This document shows positions 1-11,169 of a stretch of 64,000 nt of DNA, piece by piece. Numbering within the stretch: position 1 is the first letter of the stretch; the number at the start of each line of letters is the position of its first letter. Origin of the DNA: Roridomyces roridus (taxonomy: Eukaryota > Basidiomycota > Agaricomycetes > Agaricales > Mycenaceae); the NCBI GenBank assembly GCA_029378245.1, contig JARKIF010000079.1, positions 62,001-126,000 of the forward strand. The letters are read 5' to 3'. The notes below the pieces were generated by a model. That model searched no databases. It worked only from the letters and a program-made list of their open reading frames with translations, and was not told the DNA's origin. The position numbers were made by a program, and so were the translations under genes.

Positions 1-581
1 CAAAGTCGATCGTCGATGTTTGGATCTGGAAGGAAATACGCACTGGGCTGACCGAGATCCGGTGCGCGAGGGTACTAGCTCCGAAGCTGTATTGCAGATG
101 TTGACGTTTGGATGGAATTGAATGAGGCCATGTGGTCGTCACTGCTCAGCTTGAGAAGCTTCACGCATCTTCACATCGTTGGAAACGGTGAGCATATATT
201 CAATTTCATGCTGAATTTACCTAACGAGAGCTCAGATGGTACGCTGGACAATCTAGACCCCCAGCTCCTCCCTTGTCTTGACCACATCGACGCCTTTGGC
301 ATCGGACCACCCCTCGCTCGTCTTTTAAAACGCCACCCCGTGCGGCGTGGAGAGTCGCATAACGACTCTCACTTTCACTCACTTTGAGCAAACCGTCGAT
401 CGCTTGCTATACCGACTCTACAGCAAGTCAATCTGTGTGTAGACGGGAAGAAAGCAGTCTTCTTTCTGTTCAATTCCTTTCGTCCGAGGTGAGTTTCATA
501 ATGTCATTTCAGTTCGCGGAAAAGAAGTTTGAAGAACGCCTCATCATTCTGACTTGGGACTTCCAGGGCTACTCGCTCTAG
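1..581 (+). pseudogene. Truncated F-box-like gene copy (relic)
   Basis: The first 165 bases match the sequence upstream of the intact F-box-like gene (2225-2420). The match then jumps directly to the 3' third of that gene, so the F-box and most of the leucine-rich part are deleted. The relic still has the small intron of the parent (gtgagc near 190, cag near 233) and the block LLPCLDHIDAFGIGPP, which the intact gene has as LLPSLDHIDAFGIGPP. After about residue 70 the frame is lost and stops appear. This is a tandem duplicate that lost its middle. The left edge is outside the window, so an upstream remainder cannot be excluded. Confidence 0.8.
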
Positions 582-727
582 GTCGCGCCTCTCCCTATCC
601 TAGCTCGACACTCCATTCTACGTAGAGCGCCACGCGCCGCATGCGCATCTTACCCAGGGCAATTCATGCAATCGTAAGCCATGGCCATGTGGCATCCATT
701 CTTTCGGCGACCATGCAACTACACTAC

Positions 728-1714
728 TTACACCTTCGTAGCCGTGAAGAAAACACGAGGGAAGTGGCACCGCAAGACGCCCGCCTGGCCCTCAACCTCG
801 ATAACAATTTCCTCCTGGTTCAGCGCAATGAGCGGGCCAATCGTCGGGATGTTTCCCGGTCCATCGATGACAACGGAGACCAAATCCCCGCGCTTGAATC
901 CCAACCGCGCTGCCTCCGCCTCTTGAAAGCCTACCACGTCCTCCGGCTCGACATCCCCCTTGGCGATCTCTGCAATGGCCTCGTCGGACGTCAGGCGTGT
1001 AACGGGCTGCGCGGCCTCGAGCGCGCCAATGTGCTCTTCCATGCGGTCCATCCACGCGCAAATATGTGGGAACTGCGTCGTGCCCTCGTCGAGGAGTTGG
1101 TTCTCTGACCCAGCCCAGTTCTCCTTGCTCCAGACGCACAGGAAGTTGGCTGAGATGTCCGCAAAAGACGGGCCCTCGGTGTCGAAGAGCCACTCACGCC
1201 CGTCGGCGAGCTGTGCCTCGAGGAGTGCGAACTGTGCGGCGACCTTGGAGGTGGTGGCGGGACGCTTGGCCTTGAGTTCCTCGACGGGGATGCCTCCGAG
1301 AAGGGTTGCACGGTCGGCGACAAATGGCTCCGGGGCCTGATCCCAGAGGACGAGCTGGACGAGGGTCATGAATAGGTTCTCGTCGGCCCACCATTTGGAG
1401 AAGATCTTCATGAGCGCGACGTCCGAGCAAGCCGTCGATCCTTTGCGGGGAGGGAAGATGGTGCCGTAGGTGCTCCCTGCAGAGAAACGCCGCTCAAGGG
1501 CGCTCGCGATGAGGCTGGTATCGAGGTAGATGTCGCGCCCAATGGCAAGGATGGGGATACGCCGGTGCCCGATCCCCAGAGCGTCGGTGATCTCGCTGCG
1601 AGGCATGATTGGAGAGACGGTGACCCAGCGCTGGGGAATTTTTTTGACCAAGCACACGTGCGAGATCTTACTGGAGAACGGGGACATGTCATAGCGGTAT
1701 AGGATGACCGACAT
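728..1714 (-). CDS. Glutathione S-transferase-fold protein with extra C-terminal domain
   Basis: A single exon of 328 residues starting at ATG 1714. Residues about 3-85 look like a thioredoxin-fold GST N-terminal domain: YRYDMSPFSSKISHVCLV resembles the usual substrate-proximal segment, followed by RIPILAIG with the cis-proline and DTSLIASALE. Residues 110-230 look like the all-helical GST domain (FADISANFLCVWSKENW). The last 100 residues form an additional domain (DVVGFQEAEAARLGFKRGD) of the kind found in fungal GST-like proteins with a DUF7962-type tail. There is no signal peptide, so a cytosolic role in redox or conjugation chemistry is likely. The catalytic residue is uncertain (SPFSS, no Cys), so activity is unproven. 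It is intronless, unlike most neighbours. Confidence 0.8.
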   Translation of the reverse strand: MSVILYRYDMSPFSSKISHVCLVKKIPQRWVTVSPIMPRSEITDALGIGHRRIPILAIGRDIYLDTSLIASALERRFSAGSTYGTIFPPRKGSTACSDVALMKIFSKWWADENLFMTLVQLVLWDQAPEPFVADRATLLGGIPVEELKAKRPATTSKVAAQFALLEAQLADGREWLFDTEGPSFADISANFLCVWSKENWAGSENQLLDEGTTQFPHICAWMDRMEEHIGALEAAQPVTRLTSDEAIAEIAKGDVEPEDVVGFQEAEAARLGFKRGDLVSVVIDGPGNIPTIGPLIALNQEEIVIEVEGQAGVLRCHFPRVFFTATKV

Positions 1715-1781
1715 TGTTGGATTTGGGTAGTAGCAACGGGGGATTGTTGACTGCCAGTGGAGGGACGGAAGGAAGCAGGGA

Positions 1782-2224
1782 ATGATGATTCCTGGGCAAC
1801 CTAAGGTGTGGGCGCAATGTGGGCCGGATTATCTTTCCCTTGACAGTTGCGGCGTCTGCTTCAAGGGGCCTTGGGAAGATTGGCCGCTATGGGTAGGGAA
1901 TGTACAGCCGACGATGATTTGCTGGGCGGTGAGCACTCGAACCTCTTGCTCTTCCGATGTTGCGATTTGAACATCGAGCCAGGGGAAGCAAAAGGACTAA
2001 GAATTATCCGCCCGACAATCCAGAGCCAGCGAATATTTCTGCCACTGATATCCTGGGGCCATGCGATAACTGGCGTGCCCAATCTCCACTGAAATTCTCA
2101 AGAATTTGAGGCATGACCAAAGTAGTGAAAGTCGAAAGTGACTTCCAGTAGAATTTTCAGGATAAAAGACTTTGCTGAAGTCGCTGGCCCCGGAGCTTGC
2201 GTGCAGCTATTCTATCTAGATTTC
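1782..2224. other. Intergenic, no gene seen
   Basis: This lies upstream of the GST-like gene. Only short shadow reading frames are present, and no RNA gene or repeat was recognised. Confidence 0.6.
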
Positions 2225-2420
2225 CAAAGTCGATGGTCGATGTTTGAGTTTGGAATAGAATTCAGGAAACGCGCTGGGCTCACCGTCTGCGGTGAAGATC
2301 CGGTGCGCGAGGGTACTAGCTCCGAAGCTGTAGTGCAGATGTGCCAGTGCCACGGCGTTTGAATGTATGCATGGAATTGAATGAGGCCATGTGGTCGTCA
2401 CTGGTCAGCTTGAGAAGCTG
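2225..2420 (+). repeat. Direct repeat of bases 1-165
   Basis: The string with GGTGCGCGAGGGTACTAGCT and the block ending ATGGAATTGAATGAGGCCA occur both here and at the left edge of the window. The copies differ by small indels. This is the upstream flank of the intact F-box-like gene and marks one arm of the duplication that made the relic at 1-581. Confidence 0.85.
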
Positions 2421-2701
2421 CTCCGAGTCCGCGAGTGACCGCGCTCGCATGGCCACCGGTCACTAATTTCGGATGGAAATTGAGCGGAAGAACCGTGATT
2501 GGGCGCGGGACATAAAGTGGGTCGGACTGCAGGCTAAGGTGACCCACTTCATTTCCCGAGAGCTTTTCTAGTTCGTATGCTCCACGATTTGGTCAGAGCT
2601 CCTGCACGAGGAGAGCGTCATGAGCACGATGTGGTGGAAGAGTACAAGAAGTAAGTCCTCATCATAATGTGATCGATCATTCATCTCTCTTTCCTCTTGA
2701 C

Positions 2702-3879
2702 ATGACGTCGACCTTTACTCTTCTGGCACAAGAATTATGGGACGAAGTCGTAGACCACCTCCAAGGTCGTACGGACGACCTCAAATCCCTCTCCCTGACC
2801 CACCGCCGCTTTCTCCCCCGCGCACAATCTCACACCTTCCGGTCAATCACCGTCTGGAATGCAAGAAAGGCGGGGGTTGGCGGTATCGCGAGACGCCTAC
2901 TCGATGTGATGACGTCGTCTCCGCATCTAATCCGGCATGTTCAAATCCTCAACGTCTTTGCCGGCGATCCCAAAAGTCTACAATCCCTCGCCCAGATTCC
3001 CTGGTCCCATGTGGACCAGCTCACGCTCATGCCCATGGCAGCCGACGCATTGGGATATGCCGGAGTCCTCGTCGGCATGCCTTCCCTCCGAAGTCTGGTA
3101 TTCCGGCCGTACACTTGGGATACCACGCTCCTCTTCAATATATTCGCACAATGCGCGCCTGAGGTCAAGGTATTCACATTCGTGGATTACACCCCCACCT
3201 CGAAGCCTACTCCCGCCACCGCACTCACAACGACGTGCGTGAAGCCGACACATCTGTTCATGCTCGCCTCCTCGCGTGTATTCGACCTGCTCGTCGATCC
3301 TCGCTCCCCACTCGACCTCTCCGCCGTCGTGGACTTTCGGTGCACGGATTTCAGCAACCCCAAGCTCGATATTTTATTGAGCCGCATCGGTCCGAGTCTC
3401 ACGCATCTGCACGTAGTTGGGAACGGTGAGCATCTATTCAATTCAGGTTGAATTTACCTAACGAGAGCTCAGATAGGACGTTGGACAATCTAGACCTCGA
3501 GCTCCTCCCTTCCCTTGACCACATCGACGCCTTTGGCATCGGACCACCCCTCGTCCATCTTTTAAAACGCCTCCCCGCGGAAAGCCGCATAACGACTCTC
3601 ACTTTCGCTCACTTTGAGCCCACGGTCGATGATGAATTGGAATCAGTCCTCCTTGCTATACCGACTCTACAGCATGTCAATATGCGTGTAGACGGGAAAG
3701 GTCTCGAGTGGAACGCGGTGCAGCGACATTACGAGTCCGAGTTGCCGCGACTGCATGAAAACGGTCTTCTTTCTGTGCGATACCTTTCGTCCGAGGTGAG
3801 CTTCACTCCAATGTTTAAACCCGTATTAGTAATTTCGTCACAGGGCGCCGGACTCTTCTTGCCAGAGCTACGAGTTTAG
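2702..3879 (+). CDS. F-box-like protein (family 1)
   Basis: Three exons: 2702-3425, 3473-3795 and 3844-3879; the introns are 47 and 48 bp. The start is the first ATG that leads into the F-box-like helix LLAQELWDEVVDHLQG. Next comes the conserved core SLTHRRFLPRAQSHTFRSI, then leucine-rich segments (MPSLRSLVFRPYTWDTTLL, LSRIGPSLTHLHVVGN). The protein has about 360 residues. Family knowledge: such proteins are predicted SCF ubiquitin-ligase adaptors, with the F-box contacting Skp1 and the C-terminal repeats choosing the substrate; this is inferred, not shown. Paralogues are at 11170-12443 and 25576-26810 plus three relics. The end (GAGLFLPELRV) differs from the GSTVF end of the paralogues. Confidence 0.8.
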
Positions 3880-3887
3880 TCTGTATA

Positions 3888-5084
3888 TTACTCCTGTACC
3901 AAACGAACCACATCCCGAACTTGCGGACACATTTCATCAACCACCATCGACCGAAACCCTTCCTCGCACCCGAATCCATCCCTACACTGCTTAGACAGCG
4001 CCATCTGCCAATCGAAGCGGAATTCAAGACTCTCCAGTTTACTATACGAAGCCAGCGCTTCACCGAGCGCCCGCACTCCAAGGAGATCGTGGTCACTCGA
4101 CGAGACGATCTGGACGTGGACGGTGACCTGTATGATCAAGCAGCGGACGCAAGGCTGTATGTGCGTCAGGAGATCGACGAGTGTCGGGCAGACGTCAGCG
4201 CCCCAGAATCCTTGGTCGCCAGTGTCATTCATGTAGAGAGTGAATGCGAGTGATCCGGAGATGTGGAGGGTTTGGAGGTTCGTGAGTTTGTCGAAACCGT
4301 ACGTCTGGGCTATCGATTCTGGGAGAACGTGTGAGCATCGTTGAATATGAATAACGAGCGACTAACCTTCGTGTGTGCATGTACAATCAACGTGGAGGTG
4401 TTGAAGATTCGTGCGGAGGGAATGCAGGAGATGCGAGACTCCGTCGACGATGGAGTCGGTGGAATAGCCCATGTAGAGCGTCAAATGGGTGATCGTGCTT
4501 GGCTGGGCAAGCCACTCGCGAAACGAAGCATCCTCGAAGAAAAATGTGCTGAGCACCAATTCGTGCAGGGGAGGCAAGGGCGAGATGGAGGACAAAGAGT
4601 CTTTCTTCTCCCAGTCCCACGTCACATTCGAGACGTGGAGTCGCTTCAGACTCGGGAATGGCGACAACAGCTGGAGGAACTGGGGGAAAGAGAATGATTC
4701 GTGGATGCAAAGCTGTAAACTCGTAACGTGCGGGACGACGGGCAGGTCCTGTTCAAGCGGCTCGTGGATCTCGAGGATGACCGTCGTGAGGCGTGTAAAT
4801 TGGGCCAGACGCGGGAACACCGTGGATAGCACAGTTGAATGATGTGGCCACGAGACGAAGTGAATGGCGATGACTGCGGATAGGAATGTGCTGTATTCGG
4901 ACGAGAGAAGAGGCATGAATGGGTCTAGGTCGTCGTCGCTGATTCTGAGGTGGGGGAAGAGCGAGCGTCGGGTCGCTGGGAGCCATCCGTGAGAGACGAG
5001 GCTGCAGACTCGCAGAGTAGCGGGGTCGGCGAGGTGCGAGATGACGAGGTGGCACAGTTCTGGCGGGAGAATTGGAGAGTTCAT
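3888..5084 (-). CDS. F-box-like protein (unpaired type)
   Basis: Two exons, 5084-4367 and 4318-3888, with a 48-bp intron (gttagt...cag), give about 382 residues. The ATG at 5084 begins MNSPILPPELCHLVISHLAD, an F-box-like start (LPPEL...I...L). A leucine-rich region follows (FTRLTTVILEIHEPLEQDL, LKRLHVSNVTWDWEKKD). The second exon carries ...FTLYMNDTGDQGFWG and ends VRDVVRLVQE. It is not close to the other three F-box families in the window. A substrate-adaptor role is the likely class, but the target is unknown. It is divergent from the gene at 5210, with only 125 bp between the starts. Confidence 0.75.
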
Positions 5085-5209
5085 GGAAAACGCGACGAAG
5101 AGGCAGCCGATCAATTGATGCCTCTGTCACGGATCACTTGATCTCCGCCCGAGATGGCAAGCGTAAAGTTTCCGCTGGCGGCCATCACACCCTCTTCTTT
5201 CTCCTGGCC
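5085..5209. promoter_or_regulatory. Short shared intergenic region between divergent genes
   Basis: The two start codons (minus 5084, plus 5210) lie 125 bp apart, so the promoters and 5' leaders must overlap. No clear TATA box was found. Confidence 0.4.
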
Positions 5210-6282
5210 ATGGGCAGCCACACGCGCTTCGTCGTCCAAACGTAAGTCTTGCTCCGTTGACGCTGTAATCGATGAAGAACTTTCATGCAGTTCCGATGTC
5301 CTGGCAGACCTGCGAGTCAACGTCCTTGCCGAGGGCTCGGACAAGGTCATCTTCTTCAAAGAGCGCTTTCTCGAGGACGACGAGATCGTCGAGCACTTTA
5401 TCCATGAGGCGACCCGTCAGCTGTGCTGGACGATGCACAGACCTCGTAATGGCTGGTACATTCGAATCCGGGCACCCTCCTTCCCCCGTGGCGCGTTCAT
5501 CCCATTCACCCCAGCGCCAGCCCAACCAGCCCAACCGCAGGCGGCCTCGGACACACCAACGTACCCAGCTGGTTCCCTCCTCTTTTCTTCACGAACGAAT
5601 GCCCCCGTGGCTGCGTCGACAGCAGACCACACACATTCATATCCGCCAACGCCTACCACAGCGCCTGGGCCTGCACTCGTCGTACAACCACCGACACCAA
5701 ACCCCGCCTCGGATGTCTCTCAAAGTGCATCGCAAGTGGCTCCCCCGCCTCCTACACAAATCACCCAATTCGTTCTCTCACCCTACGTGGCGGACCCCCG
5801 ACCGCCAGCTCAGCAATCCTTCTTTGCGCGTGCAATGAGCGTCATCCGTGCACACGGTGCTGCACCGTCGTACTCCTTCACTCTCTCCCGGGTGCAGCCG
5901 CCTCCTTCTCCGTCGGTGCCACCACCATACGTCGCTCCCCCTGCTGCTGCCTCCACCACCGCACTCACAAGCGCTGCTGCAGCTTCTACAAACGCATTAC
6001 CACTATCCACCGCACCTGTGCCCATGCCAACACCTGCCCCGCGGACGCTCCTCACGTTTACGGACCACACCCCGACGCTGACCTACAACACCATCACGGG
6101 CCTCATCGTCCTCGACGAGCCCGAGCTGCGGAGGCTGGGGGTAGAGACGTCCTTCTGGATCGCTGTGGCGCTCACGTATCTGGAGTTTTTACAGGAGAAG
6201 GAGGTGCGTTTGCTCTCCTTCCTAATTGGGATTACACTCACGAATCCCGATATAGAGCTACCTCGCTGCGATGAGCGATTGA
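5210..6282 (+). CDS. Conserved proline-rich fungal protein, unknown function
   Basis: The model has exons 5210-5241, 5291-6203 and 6256-6282, giving about 323 residues. The ATG at 5210 (MGSHTRFVVQ) was chosen over 5154 because the strong intron 5242-5290 (gtaagt...gcag, 49 bp) restores the downstream frame only from 5210. The N-terminal domain (residues 10-95) has DVLADLRVNVLAEGSDKVIF and GWYIRIRAPSFPRGAF and looks folded and conserved. Residues 100-260 are Pro/Ala/Thr/Ser-rich linker. The end LTYLEFLQEKE is followed by a 52-bp intron and a short last exon (SYLAAMSD). No signal peptide or membrane helix was seen, and no function is assigned. Reading through the last intron would give a longer, compositionally odd tail. 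Confidence 0.65.
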
Positions 6283-6689
6283 GTTGGCTTGGAAACACTA
6301 TGGTGCTGCTACAAGCTGCGTGGTCGGTCGCTGGCGATGCAACGGGGACCGCGGCGTTTGGGGCGGCATATTCGGGTCTGGGTCCCTCGGATGTGCTGAG
6401 ACGAGGCTGCTGTCATAGCCCGGCTACCCACGCGATGCGCTTCAGCGGGAGGTGGACGTATGGGCTGGGTGCTCGGGCGTGGTGCGATGGATTGCCCAGT
6501 GTCGCGTGGTGGGCTGGATGGATGTATGAGGCGGACTAGGGCCCAGACTCCTTACTGTTGCGCACTTTCGGCTGCAGTAGATACCACGACGTACCGAAAG
6601 CAGCTGTTTATGATCACTGCTGGCTGCAGGCGCAGCTTTTGGCCTTCCTTTCGTGAAACTTAGGAGGCGAAGGCCTGTCACATGGTCAC
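6283..6689. other. Intergenic, no gene seen
   Basis: If the last intron of the upstream gene is not spliced, its frame runs to 6539. Otherwise nothing recognisable is present. Confidence 0.5.
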
Positions 6690-7171
6690 ATGTGTCACAC
6701 CACACCTCGATTCTCCATGAGTCCATCTCCACGAGATGGTGGATCGTCTTCTCGAACCTCAGGGTAATCTCCTTGAACGGATCTCTCAATCCAAGAATCG
6801 ACACACTGCTGAGCAGAAACGGAGCGACCCTCGTGCACCTGATCCTCACCGCACTGGACCGTGAGCCCCGCACATCTCCTTCGATTCACTAATAATTATT
6901 TCCCTTCCAGACTCAAACATCGACGGAATCGACTTGACCCTCATCTCTGCCCTCACGCACCTCGACATCTACTTCGTTGGCGACCCAATCAATCGGCTCC
7001 TCCGAGTCGCGCGTCTGCCCCGCGGGAACCGTATAGAGACTATCAATTTTCTTCTCATCGTGGACGGAGAGATGATACGCACCTTCCAAGACTCTTTGGT
7101 GCCGATATTCCTCCAGCAACCCATGTCGGCGCTGAAGCGTGTGGGTGTCCGGGGTGCGCTCGGCGGGTGAC
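6690..7171 (+). pseudogene. C-terminal relic of family-1 F-box-like gene
   Basis: Two exon-like blocks flank a good intron of about 50 bp (gtgagc near 6861, cttccag near 6911). Block one has NPRIDTLLSRNGATLVHL, matching the LSRIGPSLTHLHV segment of the intact gene. Block two has LISALTHLDIYFVGDPINRL and RGNRIETINF, matching LTQIDAF...RIETIN of the paralogues, then ALKRVGVRG. After that the frame breaks where paralogues continue. The F-box and the first two thirds are missing. It is a decayed copy, although a short transcript is possible. Confidence 0.7.
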
Positions 7172-7412
7172 TCGGGGCCCTCGCTCCAGCAGTTTTTTTG
7201 AGTCTGGACCCCCGAACGACATTTACAAAGCAAAGTGCTTAGCCCTCGCTCAACTTCCCCGTTAGTGCTCTCTCATGAATTCTTTTCCTTGTCTCCTCTC
7301 ATAAAAAATGGATTGGGATTCAACCAAGATTCAACGCGTTCGACATGGTAAGAGTTATCTGACCGCCATAGTACATACGACGTGAGCCGCACACAAGATA
7401 CATATAAGTGCA

Positions 7413-8756
7413 CTAAACCGCGACGTCAACGGCATCCCCAGCTTGCGTGAAGGTCGTTTCATTCTTGCAATTGTCCACTGAGGCTTCATCAATATCCAAT
7501 ACAGTGCTCTTCATGTGGAAGATCTCGATCCCGTGTTCAGGTCGGCCGCTCGAGAGAGAGGCTCGTGGGTTTCTGCCGGGGCCGGGAGCGGCGATGAATG
7601 CGGAGTGCGTGCCGCTGCTGAATTCCGTCCCGCCACGGGCCTTGAACCCAAATTTGGTGTGCCGCCAGACGCGCGAGGCCATGACGTTGGAGAGCATCAC
7701 GTTGCCGGCACTAGAAATTATAATGACGGAGGTCAAGTCCATCTTTTCGAGGGGAAGCAAGGGAACTGACGCGAACACGGTGCGGTAGGTGACTTGAACG
7801 TCGGTGTTGTAGAACATGATCAGGGTGAGGAGGTTGGAGGCGACGGTCACCCTGCGGAAGGATATCTTTGTGTTAATAATTCACCGAAGCAATGGTATCA
7901 CGCACAGATAATAAACCTGACCATCGTGCAACAATGCCCTGGAGAACCGCGGGAGCTTCGATCCGGTGAAGAAGGACACCACTCCCTTCATGTCAAGGTG
8001 GCTTTCCCCCGTAACGGTAGTCGTATGTGAGTTCTGGAACAACCGCCACGAGATTGCGAGGAAGATGATTGTATCATGCGCCACGGGCGTAACCCCCGCC
8101 GCGCCCATATACGGCTTGGAGCTCGCGTTGACGCAATACTTGAGCGGGCCAAGGTTTGTGCCTTTGTCAGCGATAGGGACGGTGACAGCGCCGGCGATGA
8201 CGCCGAGCCAGAGGAATATGAAGAGGCCAATAAAGAGGGGATCTTGCCGGAACACGGCGATACCACGGAGGAGAACGAGCGAAGCGTTGAAGGTGACTGA
8301 CAGGGCATAGAAAATGTTAGCAGCCAAGAAGACATGAGCACAGAAGCCGATTGGGTAAGCTAGCTCAAACCGTTAGAGTGGAGATGACCTGTAGCTAATA
8401 CGCACTCTCGAACATCACAGCGAGGAAGAGGTAAGAGAACGAGACGATCCTGTAATTGCTTTCATGCGGGGTGCTTCCTGATCGTAGTAAACCCAGTACC
8501 GTGCCAGGATGTACGCCGCAGTTCCCAGAGACAATTGGAAGCCCGTAAAAAGACGATAATCCGTGGTCACATTGCACAAAACATCCCAAATGAAAGCCTG
8601 CACGGGCTGTTAGTGTACGAGTCGCACTTCAGGGACAGCACTCACTGAGAATGTACCGACATAAATGTAGTCCGCGATTTGGATCTGGGCAGCGATGTCC
8701 GGAGGAAGGAGCGCCTTCGGTGTGAACGGGTTGAGGATGCTTGGGGTAGAGTTCAT
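7413..8756 (-). CDS. Seven-helix membrane protein, unknown function
   Basis: Five exons: 8756-8646, 8597-8500, 8449-8406, 8359-7906 and 7851-7413. All phases agree and the introns are 46-54 bp, giving 381 residues. The helices are visible in order: DYIYVGTFSAFIWDVL, LSLGTAAYILARIVSFSY, PIGFCAHVFLAANIFYAL, PLFIGLFIFLWLGVIAGA, HDTIIFLAISWRLF, GQVYYLVTVASNLLTLIM and TSVIIISSAGNVMLSNVM. A hydrophilic tail of about 80 residues follows. The architecture matches the large agaricomycete-specific 7TM family, whose ligand and function are not established. The long reading frames in single frames include introns and were not used as protein ends. Confidence 0.8.
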
Positions 8757-9360
8757 CTTTTGGCGTCTGGTGCGAGCAGTTGGGCTGCAGGAAGGGCTGC
8801 ATATATAAGTAACTCGCTGGTGGGTTGGGTTGGTAAGCAGACAAAGCTGCGGCGTCTCAGGACCTGCCTCCCCGGCTTCCCGAAATACAGCGAACTTGGC
8901 TAGGGTGCGTATCATGATGTGATGGTTGGATGATGTCCGCAATGCTTCTTGACCGCCTCCCGCTGTGAACTGATGAAATTGCATGAGACAGTCTGAAGTC
9001 ATGCCTCAGGAGTCGGGACACGGTGGCAGAGGGGCGAGGGAAGGGAGTGGATCCTGTTTCGGCCGACTGTTGGATTTCTGGCAAGAGAGGCTTAGGTGCA
9101 CGGAAGAGTTGGGTCAAGCAAGGGTCAAGACACTGACCGGTTTCGGAAGATTTTCCGACGCAGGCCTGGGGTTTTGCGGCATTCTAATTGGAATTGCAAG
9201 CGCAATTCTCTCCAATTAGAATGGCTCACCACGCATCGCGTTAGAATGGTTACCCTGTTAGGAAGGCGACAGAGGTGGAGAGAGGATTAAAAATGCACCA
9301 GCAACCGTGGCTCCCTTAGCTCCCGAAAATGCCGTTCCGAGCCCGAGTCTGCCCGGGGCC
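8757..9360. other. Intergenic, no gene seen
   Basis: This is upstream of the 7TM gene. An inverted TATATAAG lies near 8800-8808, about 50 bp before its ATG, and could serve as its TATA box. Nothing else was recognised. Confidence 0.45.
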
Positions 9361-9620
9361 CACTCTCACATTTTGCGCATGGTGCTCGAAGCAAACTCGA
9401 AGTACCGTTTCGATACGATCCTCTTTGGAGCCGATGTCCCTGCAGCAACCCACGCCGGCTCTGAAGCGCTTGGGTGTCCGGGTGCGCTCTGTGTGACCTG
9501 GGGCCCTCGCTCCAGCGGTTTATTGAGCCTGTGCCTCCGAACGAGGAGATAATAAGTTCTATCGAACTGGCGTTGCACCCTCTCCTTGAGCGCGGCGTCA
9601 AGTATCCTCAGCGTCGAGGT
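9361..9620 (+). pseudogene. Short relic of family-1 F-box-like gene
   Basis: The nucleotide sequence parallels the relic at 7086-7210, for example CCTGCAGCAACCCACGCCGG against CCTCCAGCAACCCATGTCGG, then GGTGTCCGG and GGGGCCCTCGCTCCAGC. In the +2 frame it reads FIEPVPPNEEIISSIELALH, which parallels the C-terminal helix of the intact paralogues. The frame is broken by a stop after GVRVRSV. It is only a C-terminal fragment. Confidence 0.6.
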
Positions 9621-9836
9621 CTTTCCGATTCAGGTGATTCCGAGTCGCAACTTTTTCTGGGGCCGCGTTGTCCTTTTGGCTGATGAAATTTCGTCCAGTG
9701 GTCGAGGATGCCATACTCTTGGTCGCCGATGGGCAGAGAATAATTATGATTGATTTCCAGTTGGGTTGTACATGTGGAGGTTCCAAAGCAAAGAAGACCG
9801 CACCTGTATGTAGATGAATATATTTAGATCGTCCAA

Positions 9837-10909
9837 CTAACTCTCTGAATCCTCTTCACTCGTCGTTTCCGCAGGAGGAGACGTCCACCTCTCAAACAAC
9901 TTGTCCAGCCTTTCCCTGAAATCCCGCTCAACCAACTCGGGATGTTGACCAGAGACGTCGACAAGTTTCGACAGCGTCGTTTGCACATCCGGAAGCTGCG
10001 CAAGCCACAGTGGGTTGCAGCATGGAGGCGGCTGGCCCTGGTTGTCCGAGGAACGCTGGAGAAGGGAGAGGAACTCGATATCGAGCGCGCAGATGGTTGT
10101 TATGAGTTGCTCGAGGTCGGTTTTGAGTTTACTCGGCTAGATGAGAGGATTAAGTGGAGGTGGTGGAATGAGATTTAGAAACGCACGTCGGGTTTCGATT
10201 CCGATTCCAGCACCCCACTAGAGTATTCGCTGCGTTCGACAGAATCGAGGAGGTCGGAGAGCCCTGTGAGTTTCTTGACGAGGAGCACACCGATATTACT
10301 CAGCTCGGCCTCGTCCTCCGTCGCAGCCTGCAGCATGACCGAAACCTCCCTCGGTGCGATTCGACTGTACAAGACTTTCGAGAGGGTGATGACCGCCCCG
10401 AAAATCGTGACGCTGGTGCTCTTGTAGATCTCACGCGTGCTGCGAGACGCCTGGGTGCGGAGATAGACGATGGCGATGTAGAGCGAATAGCCTTGGACGA
10501 GTTGCGGCGCGGTTGGGTCCAGGGATTCCAATGTGAATGAACCAACGCTGGGTTCTCGGACTACTTTGCCGAGTCGGCGGAGATTGCGCAGTCGTCGATG
10601 GACGTGCTCCGGGAGGCTGTGAGTGGCGACGTCTGTGGCATCGGTGGAAGGGGTGTACTGGAAAGCCTCGGTGGAGATTTGATGCATTATTTCGCGGAAG
10701 GAGACGCAGACGGAGGAGAGGGTGTGGTGGACATTCAGGAACCAGTCGATGTCGGGGTCGGGCGACATGACGACCTGGTGAACGCTGTATGCTGTCCGGA
10801 GTGTCAGGGCGAGTTAAGCAACGTTGAGATGGTCGTGAGTACCGAGGACATGGGTCAGGATCTTGAATACTACCTTCGCTGGCAAGTTGGACTCGGAGGT
10901 CATCGACAT
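9837..10909 (-). CDS. F-box-like protein (agaricomycete type)
   Basis: Three exons: 10909-10843, 10791-10187 and 10136-9837. The introns are 51 and 50 bp, all phases close, and the product has 323 residues. The start was chosen because splicing gives an F-box-like segment, LPAKVVFKILTHVLAYSVHQ, followed by LSSVCVSFREIMHQIS. The remainder is helical and hydrophobic-patterned (YSLYIAIVYLRTQASRSTRE, LLVKKLTGLSDLLDSVE). An acidic C-terminus follows (PPAETTSEEDSES). There is no signal peptide. It is probably a ubiquitin-ligase adaptor by class; the partner is unknown. It is divergent from the gene at 11170. Confidence 0.7.
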
Positions 10910-11169
10910 CGGTCCTTGATCGATCCTGTCACATTGTGTCACGCTCTTTGGCTTGTCTTCGACCACTCCAAGAGATGGTTTTCCCCCATTCCTACGACAT
11001 GCTCTTCTTTCTTCTCTACGCGATGCTCTTCTCACTTCCTCTTCTACTCGCAAGGAATTTTCTTCTGAGACGGACGCCGACTCCTCCTCTCCCGAAGGCT
11101 CCTCTTCCAGTTCCCGACAGGGGTCAGGACCATGACGCCGTCGAGAAGCGCCTTCCTCCCCAGCCTGCC

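Noticed and set aside
5154..6539. 461-codon continuous frame as the gene model
   Set aside because: A strong gtaagt...gcag intron at 5242-5290 would break this frame and fits a start at 5210. The 3' part beyond 6203 has odd composition, and a good intron ends it.
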